Part shown: positions 9,564-18,612 of the stretch, in pieces | Position numbering within the stretch: position 1 is the stretch's first letter | Layout: every line of letters begins with the position of its first letter | DNA from: Chimaeribacter californicus | GTDB taxonomy: Bacteria; Pseudomonadota; Gammaproteobacteria; Enterobacterales; Enterobacteriaceae | Length of the DNA stretch: 64,000 bases | Assembly: GCF_002858675.1 (NCBI RefSeq) | Contig: NZ_PJZF01000022.1 | Location: 20,918 to 84,917, forward strand | Direction of reading: 5' to 3' | Translations under genes and position numbers: made by a program | Notes under the pieces: generated by a model | What the model saw: the letters and a program-made list of their open reading frames with translations, nothing else | What the model was told of the DNA's origin: nothing | Databases searched by the model: none

Positions 9564-10472
9564 ATGCGCAACAGAACATTGGCCGATCTGGACAGAGTGG
9601 TCGCCCTTGGCGGGGGCCACGGCCTGGGCCGGGTGATGTCCGCCCTCTCCTCGCTCGGCTCCCGGCTGACCGGCATCGTCACCACCACCGACAACGGCGG
9701 CTCTACCGGCCGCATCCGCCGCTCTGAGGGCGGCATCGCCTGGGGGGACATGCGTAACTGCCTGAACCAGCTGATCACCGAACCCAGCGTCGCCTCGGCG
9801 ATGTTCGAATACCGCTTCACCGGCAACGGCGAGCTGGCCGGGCATAACCTCGGCAACCTGATGCTGAAAGCGCTGGATAACCTCAGCGTGCGGCCGCTGG
9901 AGGCGATCAACCTGGTGCGCAGCCTGCTGAAGGTGGAAGCGCAGCTGATCCCGATGTCGGAGCAGCCGGTGGATCTGGTGGCGCTCGACCACGAAGGCAA
10001 CCACGTGTATGGCGAGGTGGACGTTGACCAGTTGCAGCACATGCCGCAACAGCTGATGCTGTCGCCGCCGGTGCGCGCCACCGCCGAGGCGATCGACGCC
10101 ATCATCCATGCGGACATTATCCTGATCGGGCCGGGCAGCTTCCTGACCAGCCTGATGCCGCTGCTGCTGCTGGATGAGCTGGCCACCGCGCTGCGCCGCA
10201 GCACTGCGCCGATTATTTACATCGGTAACCTGGGCCGTGAACTGAGTGTGGCGGCGGCGTCACTCTCCCTGCCGGACAAGCTGGCGCTGATGGAGCAACG
10301 TATTGGACGCAAGGCGATTCAGGCGATCATTGCCGGGCCGCGCGCCGACACCCGCGGCGTCACCGACCGGCTGATTGTTCAGCAGCCGCTGGAAGCCAGT
10401 GACATTCCCTACCGCCATGACCGCGAACTGCTGCGGCTGGCACTGGAAAGCGCACTGCAACAGATGAAATAA
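9564..10472 (+). CDS. ybhK: YvcK/CofD-like gluconeogenesis factor family protein YbhK
   Basis: A 302-residue cytoplasmic protein starting at the ATG at 9564 behind AAGGAG. The CofD/YvcK fold signature is at the N-terminus: [19 protein letters not shown], then [16 protein letters not shown] near residue 38. [10 protein letters not shown] and [10 protein letters not shown] follow, and [14 protein letters not shown] lies near residue 190. Relatives bind UDP-sugars, and Bacillus YvcK is needed for growth on gluconeogenic substrates and for cell shape. The function in enterobacteria is not settled. It is divergent from moaA, as in E. coli. Confidence 0.9.
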   Translation: MRNRTLADLDRVVALGGGHGLGRVMSALSSLGSRLTGIVTTTDNGGSTGRIRRSEGGIAWGDMRNCLNQLITEPSVASAMFEYRFTGNGELAGHNLGNLMLKALDNLSVRPLEAINLVRSLLKVEAQLIPMSEQPVDLVALDHEGNHVYGEVDVDQLQHMPQQLMLSPPVRATAEAIDAIIHADIILIGPGSFLTSLMPLLLLDELATALRRSTAPIIYIGNLGRELSVAAASLSLPDKLALMEQRIGRKAIQAIIAGPRADTRGVTDRLIVQQPLEASDIPYRHDRELLRLALESALQQMK

Positions 10473-10495
10473 TCCGTTACACCGCCAGTAAACGC

Positions 10496-10522
10496 AAAAA
10501 CCGCCGTCAGGCGGTTTTTTTT
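10496..10522. terminator. Bidirectional terminator after ybhK
   Basis: AAAAACCGCC, loop GTCA, GGCGGTTTTTTTT. It sits between the convergent ybhK and the VF530-family gene, touching the latter's stop codon. Confidence 0.88.
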
Positions 10523-10773
10523 CAGGGCTGCTTCCAGGGATTGCCGTGTTGGGTATCAATATAGAGCTCTTCGACTTTCTGCCGCGCCCACGGGGTACGG
10601 CGCAGGAACTTCAGGCTGGATTTGATGCTGGGGTCGCTTTTGAAACAGTTGATGCTGATGCGCTGGGCGAGGCCCGGCCAGCCGTAATGCGCCACCAGCG
10701 CCGTCAGCAATTGCTCCAGCGTGATGCCATGCAGGGGATCTTTCGGGGGGTGGGAAGTCTTGTCGTGCGTCAT
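10522..10773 (-). CDS. VF530 family small DNA-binding-like protein
   Basis: With the ATG at 10773, which follows a GAGG at a workable distance, the protein has 83 residues; a start 11 codons further up is also open. The sequence [21 protein letters not shown], then [30 protein letters not shown], is the VF530 (DUF2132) family core and fills almost the whole protein. The family is named after a Vibrio fischeri protein with a solved structure and a proposed nucleic-acid role; its function in cells is not known to me. It lies downstream of uvrB on the same strand, separated by a strong hairpin. Confidence 0.85.
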   Translation of the reverse strand: MTHDKTSHPPKDPLHGITLEQLLTALVAHYGWPGLAQRISINCFKSDPSIKSSLKFLRRTPWARQKVEELYIDTQHGNPWKQP

Positions 10774-10795
10774 CGCCGTGTCGCCTCTGAAATCG

Positions 10796-10827
10796 GGGGC
10801 GCACACCTTAACAGGTTTGTGCGCCCC
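10796..10827 (-). terminator. Strong hairpin after uvrB
   Basis: A perfect 10-bp stem, GGGGCGCACA with TGTGCGCCCC, just past the uvrB stop. There is no clear T-run on the minus strand, so it may pause polymerase or protect the uvrB 3' end rather than terminate fully. Confidence 0.6.
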
Positions 10828-10836
10828 GGCAAACCA

Positions 10837-12843
10837 TCAGGAGGCGGCGATGAACTGCTCGCGCAACTGATGGATCTCATCACGTACGCTGGCCGCTTCC
10901 TCAAACTCCAGGTTCTGCGCATGCACGTACATTTTCGCTTCCAGCTCGCGGATTTTGTTATCCAGCGCTTTCGGCGACAGCGCCTCGTACGTCGCTTTGG
11001 CCTCGGCAGCGCGTTTGCTCTGCTTGGTGCGTGAGGTCGGCTGGCCGAGTTGCAGGATGTCGGCAATGCGCTTGTTCAGCCCCTGCGGCGTGATGCCGTG
11101 CTCCTCGTTGTACGCCTGCTGTTTGGCGCGGCGGCGCTCCGTCTCTTCAATGGCGCGCGCCATCGAGTTGGTGATCTTGTCCCCGTAGAGGATCGCCTTG
11201 CCGTTAAGGTTACGCGCCGCACGGCCGATGGTCTGGATCAGCGAGCGCTCAGAGCGCAGGAAGCCCTCTTTGTCCGCGTCCAGAATCGCCACCAGCGACA
11301 CCTCCGGCATGTCCAGCCCCTCACGCAACAGGTTGATGCCCACCAGCACATCAAATTCGCCCAGGCGCAGGTCGCGGATAATCTCGACGCGCTCCACGGT
11401 GTCGATGTCTGAGTGCAGGTAACGCACCCGCTCGCCGTGCTCTTCCAGGTACTCGGTGAGATCCTCGGCCATGCGCTTGGTCAGCGTGGTGACCAGCACG
11501 CGCTCGTTGATCGCCACGCGCTTGCGGATCTCTGACAGCAGGTCGTCCACCTGGGTGCCCACCGGGCGCACTTCGATCAGCGGGTCCAGTAAGCCGGTCG
11601 GCCGCACCACCTGGTCGATCACCTCATCGCCGGATTTTTCCAGCTCATAGTTGCCGGGCGTGGCGGAGACGTAAATGGTCTGCGGCGCCAGCGCCTCAAA
11701 CTCCTCAAACCGCATCGGCCGGTTGTCCAGCGCGGACGGCAAGCGGAAACCGTACTCCACCAGCGTCTCTTTACGCGCCCGGTCGCCCCGGTACATGCCG
11801 CCGATCTGCGGGATGGTGACGTGGGACTCGTCAATCACCAGCAGGCCGTCCGCCGGCAGGTAGTCAAACAGCGTCGGCGGGGCCTCGCCCGGCGCACGGC
11901 CGGAGAGGTAGCGCGAATAGTTCTCAATGCCCGAGCAGTAGCCCAGCTCGTTCATCATCTCCAGGTCAAACTGGGTACGCTGGGTAATGCGCTGCTCCTC
12001 GAGCAGTTTGTTGTTCTCCAGCAGCGACTTGCGCCGGTCGGCCAGCTCCACCTTGATGCCCTCCATCGCCTCGAGGATGCGCTCCCGCGGCGTAACGTAG
12101 TGGGTTTTCGGGTAGATGGTGAAGCGCTGCACATCCTGCTCCAGGTGGCCGGTGAGCGGGTCAAACAGCGACAGCCGCTCCACTTCCTCATCAAACAGCT
12201 CCACCCGCAGCGCCAGATCGTCTGACTCCGCCGGGAAGATGTCGATCACCTCGCCGCGCACGCGGAAGGTGCCGCGCTGGAACGCCTGATCGTTGCGGGC
12301 GTATTGCAGCTCCGCCAGCCGGCGCAGGATCGAGCGCTGGTCAATGATCATGCCGCGCGTCAGGTGCAGCATCATTTTCAGGTAGGCGTCCGGGTCGCCC
12401 AGGCCGTAAATGGCGGAGACCGAGGCCACCACCACCACGTCGCGCCGCTCCAGCAGCGCCTTGGTGGCCGAGAGCCGCATCTGTTCGATGTGCTCGTTCA
12501 CCGCCGCATCCTTCTCGATGAAGGTGTCGGAGCTGGGGACGTAGGCTTCCGGCTGGTAGTAGTCGTAGTAAGAGACGAAATACTCCACGGCGTTCTCCGG
12601 GAAGAACTCCTTCATCTCGCCATACAGCTGGGCCGCCAGCGTCTTGTTGGGTGCCAGCACCATGGTCGGCCGGTTGAGGTCAGCGATGACGTTGGCCACG
12701 GTGAAGGTTTTGCCGGAGCCGGTCACCCCCAGCAGTGTCTGGTGCGCCAGCCCGTTCTCCAGCCCCTCTTCCAGGCGGCGGATCGCCTCGGGCTGATCCC
12801 CGGACGGCTTGAAATCGGAACGCAGTTTGAACGCTTTACTCAT
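10837..12843 (-). CDS. uvrB: Excinuclease ABC subunit UvrB
   Basis: UvrB is the damage-verifying helicase-like subunit of nucleotide excision repair, loaded by UvrA and cut-directing with UvrC. The 668-residue protein starts [21 protein letters not shown]. It has Walker [11 protein letters not shown] at 39-48, the beta-hairpin that probes damage ([20 protein letters not shown]) near residue 92, helicase motif II IDESH, motif [16 protein letters not shown], motif [11 protein letters not shown], and the C-terminal UVR domain ([18 protein letters not shown] onward) that contacts UvrC. It is monocistronic here, with a LexA box upstream. Confidence 0.97.
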   Translation of the reverse strand: MSKAFKLRSDFKPSGDQPEAIRRLEEGLENGLAHQTLLGVTGSGKTFTVANVIADLNRPTMVLAPNKTLAAQLYGEMKEFFPENAVEYFVSYYDYYQPEAYVPSSDTFIEKDAAVNEHIEQMRLSATKALLERRDVVVVASVSAIYGLGDPDAYLKMMLHLTRGMIIDQRSILRRLAELQYARNDQAFQRGTFRVRGEVIDIFPAESDDLALRVELFDEEVERLSLFDPLTGHLEQDVQRFTIYPKTHYVTPRERILEAMEGIKVELADRRKSLLENNKLLEEQRITQRTQFDLEMMNELGYCSGIENYSRYLSGRAPGEAPPTLFDYLPADGLLVIDESHVTIPQIGGMYRGDRARKETLVEYGFRLPSALDNRPMRFEEFEALAPQTIYVSATPGNYELEKSGDEVIDQVVRPTGLLDPLIEVRPVGTQVDDLLSEIRKRVAINERVLVTTLTKRMAEDLTEYLEEHGERVRYLHSDIDTVERVEIIRDLRLGEFDVLVGINLLREGLDMPEVSLVAILDADKEGFLRSERSLIQTIGRAARNLNGKAILYGDKITNSMARAIEETERRRAKQQAYNEEHGITPQGLNKRIADILQLGQPTSRTKQSKRAAEAKATYEALSPKALDNKIRELEAKMYVHAQNLEFEEAASVRDEIHQLREQFIAAS

Positions 12844-12968
12844 TGATAGGCTACCTGTTGGAGAGACGCGGATGACACCGCGGGAAAACCTGACCCTGCC
12901 CGCGACGCGGAAAGGGGTTACACGGCTACTAAGTATGGAGGCCGGTGCGATTTTTGCCAGCTCTATTC

Positions 12969-12988
12969 TACTGGATATAATTCCAGGT
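12969..12988 (-). promoter_or_regulatory. LexA (SOS) box of uvrB
   Basis: TACTGGATATAATTCCAGGT contains CTG-N10-CAG with an AT-rich centre, close to the enterobacterial LexA consensus. It lies about 125 bases upstream of the uvrB start. E. coli uvrB has a LexA box in the same setting, so SOS induction is expected. Confidence 0.8.
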
Positions 12989-14152
12989 TCAAGTGCACTT
13001 TTTCAGCGCGCCTGACGGGCGGTGCCTTACCCACGCTGGGCAAGCCTGCATGAAATGACAAAAAAATGATGCTTTTATCACAGGTTGACTTTTATCCCCA
13101 GAACGCGTCGCAAATTAACCTGATGATAAAAATGAGACATCCTCGCAACAAAATTATCGCCCCGGTTTTTACCTGACTTGTTTTTTACTAATTTACTGAT
13201 AAAAAACATCTTTTATAAAAAGCGGCGTTTCGCACCAATCTGGGCGAAAGCCGCGCCCCGCCTTGCTTACAGCGACTTTTCGTCCGCTCATGCACAAGGT
13301 TATCCACAGGAATGGTGGATAACTCACACAGCGCCATACGCGGCGGGAGTTGGCAAAAAAGGCGCTTCGCCCGGTTGATGAGGTTTAATGGCCTTTTTTT
13401 AGTTAATTTTATCCCGGTTTGCCTGGCTATTTATACTGATAAAGACTAATACGCCCCCTTGCCAAACCGCAGAACGTCCTTTTTCGCGGAGAGGAGGCGG
13501 CCGGGCCTGCGCCACCGGTCAAGAGTGCACCAGCATCACCCGGCAGGCACCGGCGGAGTGCATACCCATGGCGCGCCACCTGCTCAATGATTAACCCGGC
13601 TTACCTTTTTCTGCCCGTTATTCCCTGACCAACCGTTAACAACCGTGTAACTTTCTCCTTTTTTCCTGGTAACTGAAAGTTGGCCTGCGGATTGCTTGAT
13701 GGTTACAGCGGCAGCCGTTTTTCCCTGTTTCAGGGCACAGCGGCATTTCACTGTCAGGGTGCGCCGGTGCCTTGTTTTCGTCGGGCAGACGACGGCTTTT
13801 CACCATTAACCCCTGCCGGAACGCCGTTTACCTGCGCTTTCACCTGGGGTCACCCAGGCCGGATCACCGCAGAATCTGCTGGGGATAGGGGTAAAAAGGT
13901 GACCCTGTCCTGCCTCTGCCGCAGGTCACCCACGCGCCCGCCGTGTAAGAGGCCCGCGGCTGAGTGTTATAGGTAAGCCTCTGTTTTGCCCGGCCCGCCA
14001 GTGAAGGTACGCCGGGCGCAAGGCGCTGCCCCTTTTGCCCGGTTAACGGGCGTGGCGCACGCCGCAGGCGTTGTTATCGTGCACCATGACCAGGTTGTCA
14101 GGCCACCGGGGACAACCACACCATGAATCATCGCGTATCGGGGGAGTACCTG
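12989..14152. other. Gene-poor region between uvrB and the UrtE-like gene
   Basis: About 1.16 kb without a gene I can support. Open frames at 13178-13378 and 13680-13976 have no family resemblance or convincing ribosome-binding site. The first half (13050-13250, 13380-13450) is AT-rich with runs of T and A. It contains the inverted DnaA-box pair described separately. The second half is GC-rich. It could hold a small RNA or a decayed gene; I see no proof of either. Confidence 0.5.
13299..13323. promoter_or_regulatory. Inverted pair of DnaA-box-like sites
   Basis: GTTATCCAC, 7 bases, GTGGATAAC: a perfect 9-bp inverted repeat. The left arm extends to TTATCCACA, the exact strong DnaA-box consensus. 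The right arm, read in reverse, matches it at 8 of 9 positions. A weaker TTATCCCCA lies at 13092-13100. DnaA binding is inferred from the match only. Confidence 0.5.
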
Positions 14153-14860
14153 ATGTTAAGCGTAAAAGCAGTCAACCAGTTCTATGGACCGACCCACACC
14201 TTATGGGACGTTAATCTGGAGTTGCCGCGCGGTAAGTGTACCTGCCTGCTCGGACGGGCGGGGGTCGGCAAAACAACGCTGGTGAACTGCATCATGGGGC
14301 ATCTGCCGGTCAAAAGCGGCACGGTCATCTGGCAGACCGGCGACCGGCCGCCGCAGAACCTGCTGCAACAGCCGGTGGAGAGCCGCGCCGCGCTCGGCAT
14401 CAGCTATGTGCCGCAGGGGCGGCAGATCTTTTCACAACTGAGCGTGGAGGAGAATTTGCACGTGGCGATGATGGCGGCACAGCACCAGCACCGCCAGATC
14501 CCGACGCTGGTGTTTGACCTGTTCCCGGCGCTGCATGACATGGGCAGCCGCCGTGCCGGGGAGCTGAGCGCCTTCCAGCAGCAGCAGCTGGCGATTGCCC
14601 GGGCGCTGGTGCCGGAACCGGAGCTGCTGATCCTGGATGAACCCACCGACGGCAGCGCGCCGGAGATGGTGGCGGAGATGGGCAACATCATCCACCGGCT
14701 GAACCGTGACCTCGGCGTCACGGTGCTGCTGGTGGAGCATCAGTTGCCGTTTATCCGCCGCGTGGCGGATCGCTTCTGCCTGCTGGACCGCGGGCGCAAC
14801 GTGGCAGAAGGCACGCTGGATCAGCTGGACGACCGGCTGATCAGCGATTACCTGATGTGA
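14153..14860 (+). CDS. Orphan ABC transporter ATPase, UrtE-like
   Basis: A 235-residue ATP-binding subunit resembling UrtE of the urea uptake transporter, a branched-chain amino acid type system. I chose the ATG at 14153 (MLSVKAVNQFYG), behind GGGGAG and matching the UrtE beginning; an in-frame ATG at 14123 exists. Walker A is GRAGVGKT (34-41), the Q-loop is VPQGRQIF, Walker B LLILDEPT (158-165), and the switch His lies in VEHQLPF. The signature motif, normally LSGGQ, is LSAFQ (138-142), and the D-loop region reads DGSAPE. No urtABCD permease, binding protein or urease gene is nearby. The protein may be decaying or may have been recruited to another role. It overlaps bioD convergently by 20 bases. 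Confidence 0.82.
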   Translation: MLSVKAVNQFYGPTHTLWDVNLELPRGKCTCLLGRAGVGKTTLVNCIMGHLPVKSGTVIWQTGDRPPQNLLQQPVESRAALGISYVPQGRQIFSQLSVEENLHVAMMAAQHQHRQIPTLVFDLFPALHDMGSRRAGELSAFQQQQLAIARALVPEPELLILDEPTDGSAPEMVAEMGNIIHRLNRDLGVTVLLVEHQLPFIRRVADRFCLLDRGRNVAEGTLDQLDDRLISDYLM

Positions 14861-15527
14861 TGCGGCTGAGATCGAGGTACGTGCCGAGCGGTTGGGTGAG
14901 ATCGTCCAGATAAGGGATTTCGCCCAGCATCGGCGCGGGCAACAGCCGTTGCAACGTAGCCAGGTACTCCGTATGCCGCCGCCCCGGCGGCTGCACATCA
15001 TTGGCGATCCAGCCCGCCAGCGGCAGTCCGGCTGCCTGTACCGCCGCGGCGGTGAGCAGCGCATGGTTGATGCAGCCGAGTTTCACCCCGACCACCAGAA
15101 TCACCGGCAATTGCTCCTGCAACACCCAGTCAGCAAAGCTGAACGCCTCGCCCAGCGGGGTGAACCAGCCGCCCGCTCCTTCCACCAGCACCCACTCCGC
15201 CCGCGCTTCCAGCGCGCGTAACCCGGCAGACAGCACGGCGGGGTCGATCGGCCGCCCTTCATCCTGGCTGACGATATGCGGCGAGGTTGGTTCCGCAAAG
15301 GTGTACGGGTTCACCTCGCTGTAACCCAGTGCCAGCGTGCTGTGCTGCTGCAACGCCAGCGCGTCACTGTTGCGCAGGCCGTCGGCGGTCTCCTCACTGC
15401 CGGAAGCCACCGGCTTGTAACCGGCGGTCTGGTAACCGGCGCATGCGGCCGCCTGCAACAGCGCGCTGCTGGTCACGGTTTTGCCGACTTCGGTGTCGGT
15501 GCCGGTAACAAAATAGCGTTTAATCAC
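14841..15527 (-). CDS. bioD: ATP-dependent dethiobiotin synthetase BioD
   Basis: BioD closes the ureido ring of dethiobiotin from 7,8-diaminopelargonate, CO2 and ATP. The 228-residue protein starts [20 protein letters not shown], which is the P-loop (GTDTEVGKT). Further family segments are the YKPVASGSEE Lys near residue 37, VEGAGGWFTPL near residue 115, and GWIANDVQPPG near 177. It is the last gene of bioBFCD, its start overlapping the bioC end by 8 bases. A second bioD, as E. coli has, is not in the window. Confidence 0.95.
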   Translation of the reverse strand: MIKRYFVTGTDTEVGKTVTSSALLQAAACAGYQTAGYKPVASGSEETADGLRNSDALALQQHSTLALGYSEVNPYTFAEPTSPHIVSQDEGRPIDPAVLSAGLRALEARAEWVLVEGAGGWFTPLGEAFSFADWVLQEQLPVILVVGVKLGCINHALLTAAAVQAAGLPLAGWIANDVQPPGRRHTEYLATLQRLLPAPMLGEIPYLDDLTQPLGTYLDLSRITSGNR

Positions 15528-16296
15528 GGTAAATCACTCCATAAGCCACATGGTAACTCAGTGGGCACTGCCCGTTCCGGCGCGGGAACACCTGCTCCAG
15601 CTTCTCCAGCCGGCGGCGGCCGGTCAGCCCCGGCGCACGGCCCTGATGCAGGTGGGTCGCGCCGATGCCTTTCAGCGAGCGCATCAACGCCCGCACATCG
15701 ACAAACTGCTCCCGCTCATGGGCAAAACCCAGTTCATGCCGGTAAGGCGCACAAGCGGCGGCAATCTGCTCAGGGGGCAGGAAACGGTTCACGTGCCCGT
15801 GCCCGTCGATCTGCTGCCAGGCGTCCGCCAGCTCCGCCAGCGACCCGGCGGCCAGCGTGGAGAACATGATCACCCCGCCGGGGCGGGTAACGCGGTACAG
15901 CTCCGCCAGCACCTGGGGCAGCGCGTCGCACCACTGCACCACCAGGCTGCTGAACACCGCGTCGACGGCGGCATCCGGCAGCGGCAGAGCCTCGATGTCG
16001 CCGGTCAGGTAGCGATCGGCCGAGGCCAGCGCCTGCGCCTGCTGCACCATGCCCTCCGCCAGATCCAGCGCCACGACACGGTGCCCAGCCTCGCGCCAGC
16101 GGCGGCTGAAGTGGCCGGTGCCGCACCCGGCATCCAGCACGGTGGCCCCGGCCGGTACTGCCGCCAGCGCCATCAGCCGTTCGCCGACCCGCCGCTGTAG
16201 CGCGGCGGCTTCATCATAATGGTGTGCAGCGCGGCTGAATGCCGCCGCCACTGCGCGTTTATCCACGGTTGTGGGGTGGTCAGCCACAGAGAGCAT
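15520..16296 (-). CDS. bioC: Malonyl-ACP O-methyltransferase BioC
   Basis: BioC methylates malonyl-ACP so that the fatty acid enzymes can build the pimelate moiety of biotin. The 258-residue protein carries the class I S-adenosylmethionine motif [15 protein letters not shown] near residue 53, the acidic VALDLAEGM strand, and [27 protein letters not shown]. It starts [31 protein letters not shown], the BioC N-terminus that contacts the acyl carrier. It overlaps bioF by 17 bases and bioD by 8, which suggests tightly coupled translation. Confidence 0.94.
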   Translation of the reverse strand: MLSVADHPTTVDKRAVAAAFSRAAHHYDEAAALQRRVGERLMALAAVPAGATVLDAGCGTGHFSRRWREAGHRVVALDLAEGMVQQAQALASADRYLTGDIEALPLPDAAVDAVFSSLVVQWCDALPQVLAELYRVTRPGGVIMFSTLAAGSLAELADAWQQIDGHGHVNRFLPPEQIAAACAPYRHELGFAHEREQFVDVRALMRSLKGIGATHLHQGRAPGLTGRRRLEKLEQVFPRRNGQCPLSYHVAYGVIYRD

Positions 16297-17431
16297 GCAG
16301 TGCCTCCAGAAGGGTATCGATATCGTCCGGCCGATGGGCGGCGGTCAGGGTCAGGCGTAAGCGGGCGCTGCCGGGCGGCACCGTGGGCGGGCGGATGGCA
16401 CTCACCCAGATGCCGCGTTCACGCAGCCGCGCCGCCAGGTCCAGCGCCGCCTGGTTTTCCCCGACGATCAGCGGCTGGATGGCGGTGGCCGAGTCAGCCA
16501 ACTGTAACGGCAGCCCCGCCACGCCGTCGCGGAAGCGGCGGATATGCTGATGCAGCCGTTCACGCAGGGCATCACCTTCGATCAGCGCCGTCAGCGCAGC
16601 ATCCAGCGCGCAGACCTGCGCGGCGGGCATCGCGGTGCTGTAGATCAGGTGGCGCGCCCGTTGCAACAGGAATTCGGCGGTGGCGTCATCACACAGCACC
16701 GCCGCCCCACTGACGCCAAACGCCTTGCCGAAGGTCAGCACCAGCAGATCCGGCCGTACCCCCTGCTGCCGGCAACTGCCTGCGCCCTGCTCCCCCACCA
16801 CGCCGATGCCGTGGGCGTCATCCACCAGCAGCCAGGCGTTGTGCGCCGCTGCCTCAGCCGCCAGCGCCTTCAGTGGCGCGGCGTCGCCGTCCATGCTGAA
16901 CACCCCTTCGGTCACCACCAGCGTCTCGCCGCTGATCGGCTTCTCCAGCAAACGCGCCAGTGCCGCAGCGTCGTTATGGGCGAAACGGCGCAGCCCGGAC
17001 GGCGCATGCAACGCCGCCTCCAGCAACGAGGCGTGGCTGAGCTTGTCCGCCAGCACCCGGTCATCGGCCTGCAACAGCGCCGCCAGCACCGCCTGATTGG
17101 CGGCAAACCCGGAGATAAACAGCAGCGCGCGCGGGTAGCCCTGCCACCCGGCCAGCCGCTGTTCAAACCGCTGGTGCACCTCGCTGTAACCGGTGACATG
17201 GCCGGAGCCGCCGGCGCCGACGCCGTAGTCCGCCGCGCCCTGCTGCCAGGCGGCGATCACCGCCGGATGGTGGCTGAGGCCCAGATAGTCATTGCCGGAG
17301 AAGTTGAGGTAAGGCCGCCCGTTCTGCACCAGCTGGCGGCCATTGCCGCCCCGGTTCGGCACGCGGCGGCGGTAGGCGGCCGCCGCGTGTTGCTCAGCCA
17401 GCGCGGCCGCAATGCGTTGTTGCCAGCCCAT
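16280..17431 (-). CDS. bioF: 8-amino-7-oxononanoate synthase BioF
   Basis: BioF condenses pimeloyl-ACP with alanine in a pyridoxal phosphate reaction, the first step of biotin ring assembly. The 383-residue protein matches the usual length of 384. Visible motifs are [16 protein letters not shown] near residue 43, the [12 protein letters not shown] segment, [16 protein letters not shown] with the PLP Asp, and the Schiff-base lysine in [15 protein letters not shown] near residue 234. It starts five bases after bioB and overlaps bioC. Confidence 0.96.
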   Translation of the reverse strand: MGWQQRIAAALAEQHAAAAYRRRVPNRGGNGRQLVQNGRPYLNFSGNDYLGLSHHPAVIAAWQQGAADYGVGAGGSGHVTGYSEVHQRFEQRLAGWQGYPRALLFISGFAANQAVLAALLQADDRVLADKLSHASLLEAALHAPSGLRRFAHNDAAALARLLEKPISGETLVVTEGVFSMDGDAAPLKALAAEAAAHNAWLLVDDAHGIGVVGEQGAGSCRQQGVRPDLLVLTFGKAFGVSGAAVLCDDATAEFLLQRARHLIYSTAMPAAQVCALDAALTALIEGDALRERLHQHIRRFRDGVAGLPLQLADSATAIQPLIVGENQAALDLAARLRERGIWVSAIRPPTVPPGSARLRLTLTAAHRPDDIDTLLEALHALCG

Positions 17432-17436
17432 AATGC

Positions 17437-18477
17437 TCAGCGCGCCGCCGCATTGTAGAACTGGTCGTTGTCAGCGGTGAGCAGCTGCGCCGCCAGCGCC
17501 TGTTGCTGCTGGTTGTCGCCGTGCTCTACGCCGGTGGCCTGCGGGTTCAGCCCCAGTTTGCGGAACAGGATCAGGTCTTTGTCTTCCGCTGGGTTTGGGG
17601 TGGTCAGCAGTTTGCAGCCGTAGAAGATCGAGTTGGCCCCGGCCATAAAGCACATCGCCTGCGTCTGCTCGCTCATCTGCTCACGCCCGGCCGACAGGCG
17701 CACGTAGGAGGTCGGCATCATGATGCGCGCCACCGCAATGGTGCGGATAAAGTCGAACGGGTCGACGTCGTCGTTGTCCGCCAGCGGCGTGCCTTTGACC
17801 TTCACCAGCATGTTGATCGGCACGCTTTCCGGCGGGGTCGGCAGGTTGGCCAGCTGCATCAGCAGCCCGGCGCGGTCGCGCACGCTTTCGCCCAGCCCGA
17901 CGATGCCGCCGGAACAGACTTTGATGCCCGCGCCGCGCACTTCGTCCAGCGTGTCCAGCCGCTCCTGATAGCTGCGGGTGGTGATGATGTTGCCGTAAAA
18001 CTCCGGCGAGGTGTCGAGGTTATGGTTGTAGAAGTCCAGCCCGGCGTGTGCCAGCCGCTGCGCCTGCTCGCTGTTCAGCGTGCCGAGGGTCATGCAGGTT
18101 TCCATGCCCATCGCTTTCACGCCCTGCACCATCTGCTCCAGATAGGGCATGTCGCGGTCATGCGGGTTTTTCCACGCCGCGCCCATGCAGAACCGGGTAG
18201 ATCCGGCCGCTTTCGCCTGGCGCGCCGATTCCAGCACCTGATCAACCTGCATCAGCCGTTCCGCTTCCAGCCCGGTTTTGTAGCGCGAACTTTGCGGGCA
18301 GTATTTGCAGTCTTCCGGGCAGGCCCCGGTTTTGATCGACAGCAAGGTACTGACCTGTACCTGACGCGGGTCAAAGTGTTGGCGGTGGATCTGTTGCGCT
18401 TCAAACATCAGCTCTAAAAAAGGCTTCTCAAACAGCGCCTGGGTGGTTTCCGGCGTCCAGTGAATACGTTGTGCCAC
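17437..18477 (-). CDS. bioB: Biotin synthase BioB (radical SAM)
   Basis: BioB inserts sulfur into dethiobiotin using two S-adenosylmethionine molecules and an auxiliary [2Fe-2S] cluster. The 346-residue protein is the same length as E. coli BioB. The radical-SAM motif CPEDCKYC places Cys at 53, 57 and 60. Auxiliary-cluster residues lie in [17 protein letters not shown] and [11 protein letters not shown], with Arg in YVRLSAGRE near residue 260. It is the first gene of bioBFCD, transcribed away from bioA from the shared operator region. Confidence 0.97.
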   Translation of the reverse strand: MAQRIHWTPETTQALFEKPFLELMFEAQQIHRQHFDPRQVQVSTLLSIKTGACPEDCKYCPQSSRYKTGLEAERLMQVDQVLESARQAKAAGSTRFCMGAAWKNPHDRDMPYLEQMVQGVKAMGMETCMTLGTLNSEQAQRLAHAGLDFYNHNLDTSPEFYGNIITTRSYQERLDTLDEVRGAGIKVCSGGIVGLGESVRDRAGLLMQLANLPTPPESVPINMLVKVKGTPLADNDDVDPFDFIRTIAVARIMMPTSYVRLSAGREQMSEQTQAMCFMAGANSIFYGCKLLTTPNPAEDKDLILFRKLGLNPQATGVEHGDNQQQQALAAQLLTADNDQFYNAAAR

Positions 18478-18560
18478 GGCGGCATCTCCTTATCGGTGTT
18501 GTGGGCACAGTGTAAATAACGGCATCAAGCTGTCAACCAAAAACAGATCACTTTAGTTTA

Positions 18561-18593
18561 CGGTAAACTTTATATAGACTTTATGGTTTACCG
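18561..18593. promoter_or_regulatory. BirA-type biotin operator between bioB and bioA
   Basis: CGGTAAACT at 18561 and GGTTTACCG at 18585 form an inverted repeat with 15 bases between the 9-base half-sites, the layout of enterobacterial bio operators (TTGTAAACC-N-GGTTTACAA). A further AGTTTAC arm at 18554 pairs with the left half-site, giving a second overlapping palindrome. BirA with biotinyl-AMP would repress both divergent promoters. The palindrome lies 20 bases before the bioA start. Confidence 0.75.
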
Positions 18594-18612
18594 CTTTTGC
18601 CGGAACTGTTTG

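Noticed and set aside
13680..13976. Open frame of 98 codons in the gene-poor region
   Set aside because: Rare start codon, no convincing ribosome-binding site, low-complexity Arg/Pro/Cys-rich product without family resemblance.
16544..17458. Open frame of 304 codons opposite bioF
   Set aside because: Antisense shadow of bioF with abnormal composition; bioF itself has all catalytic motifs.
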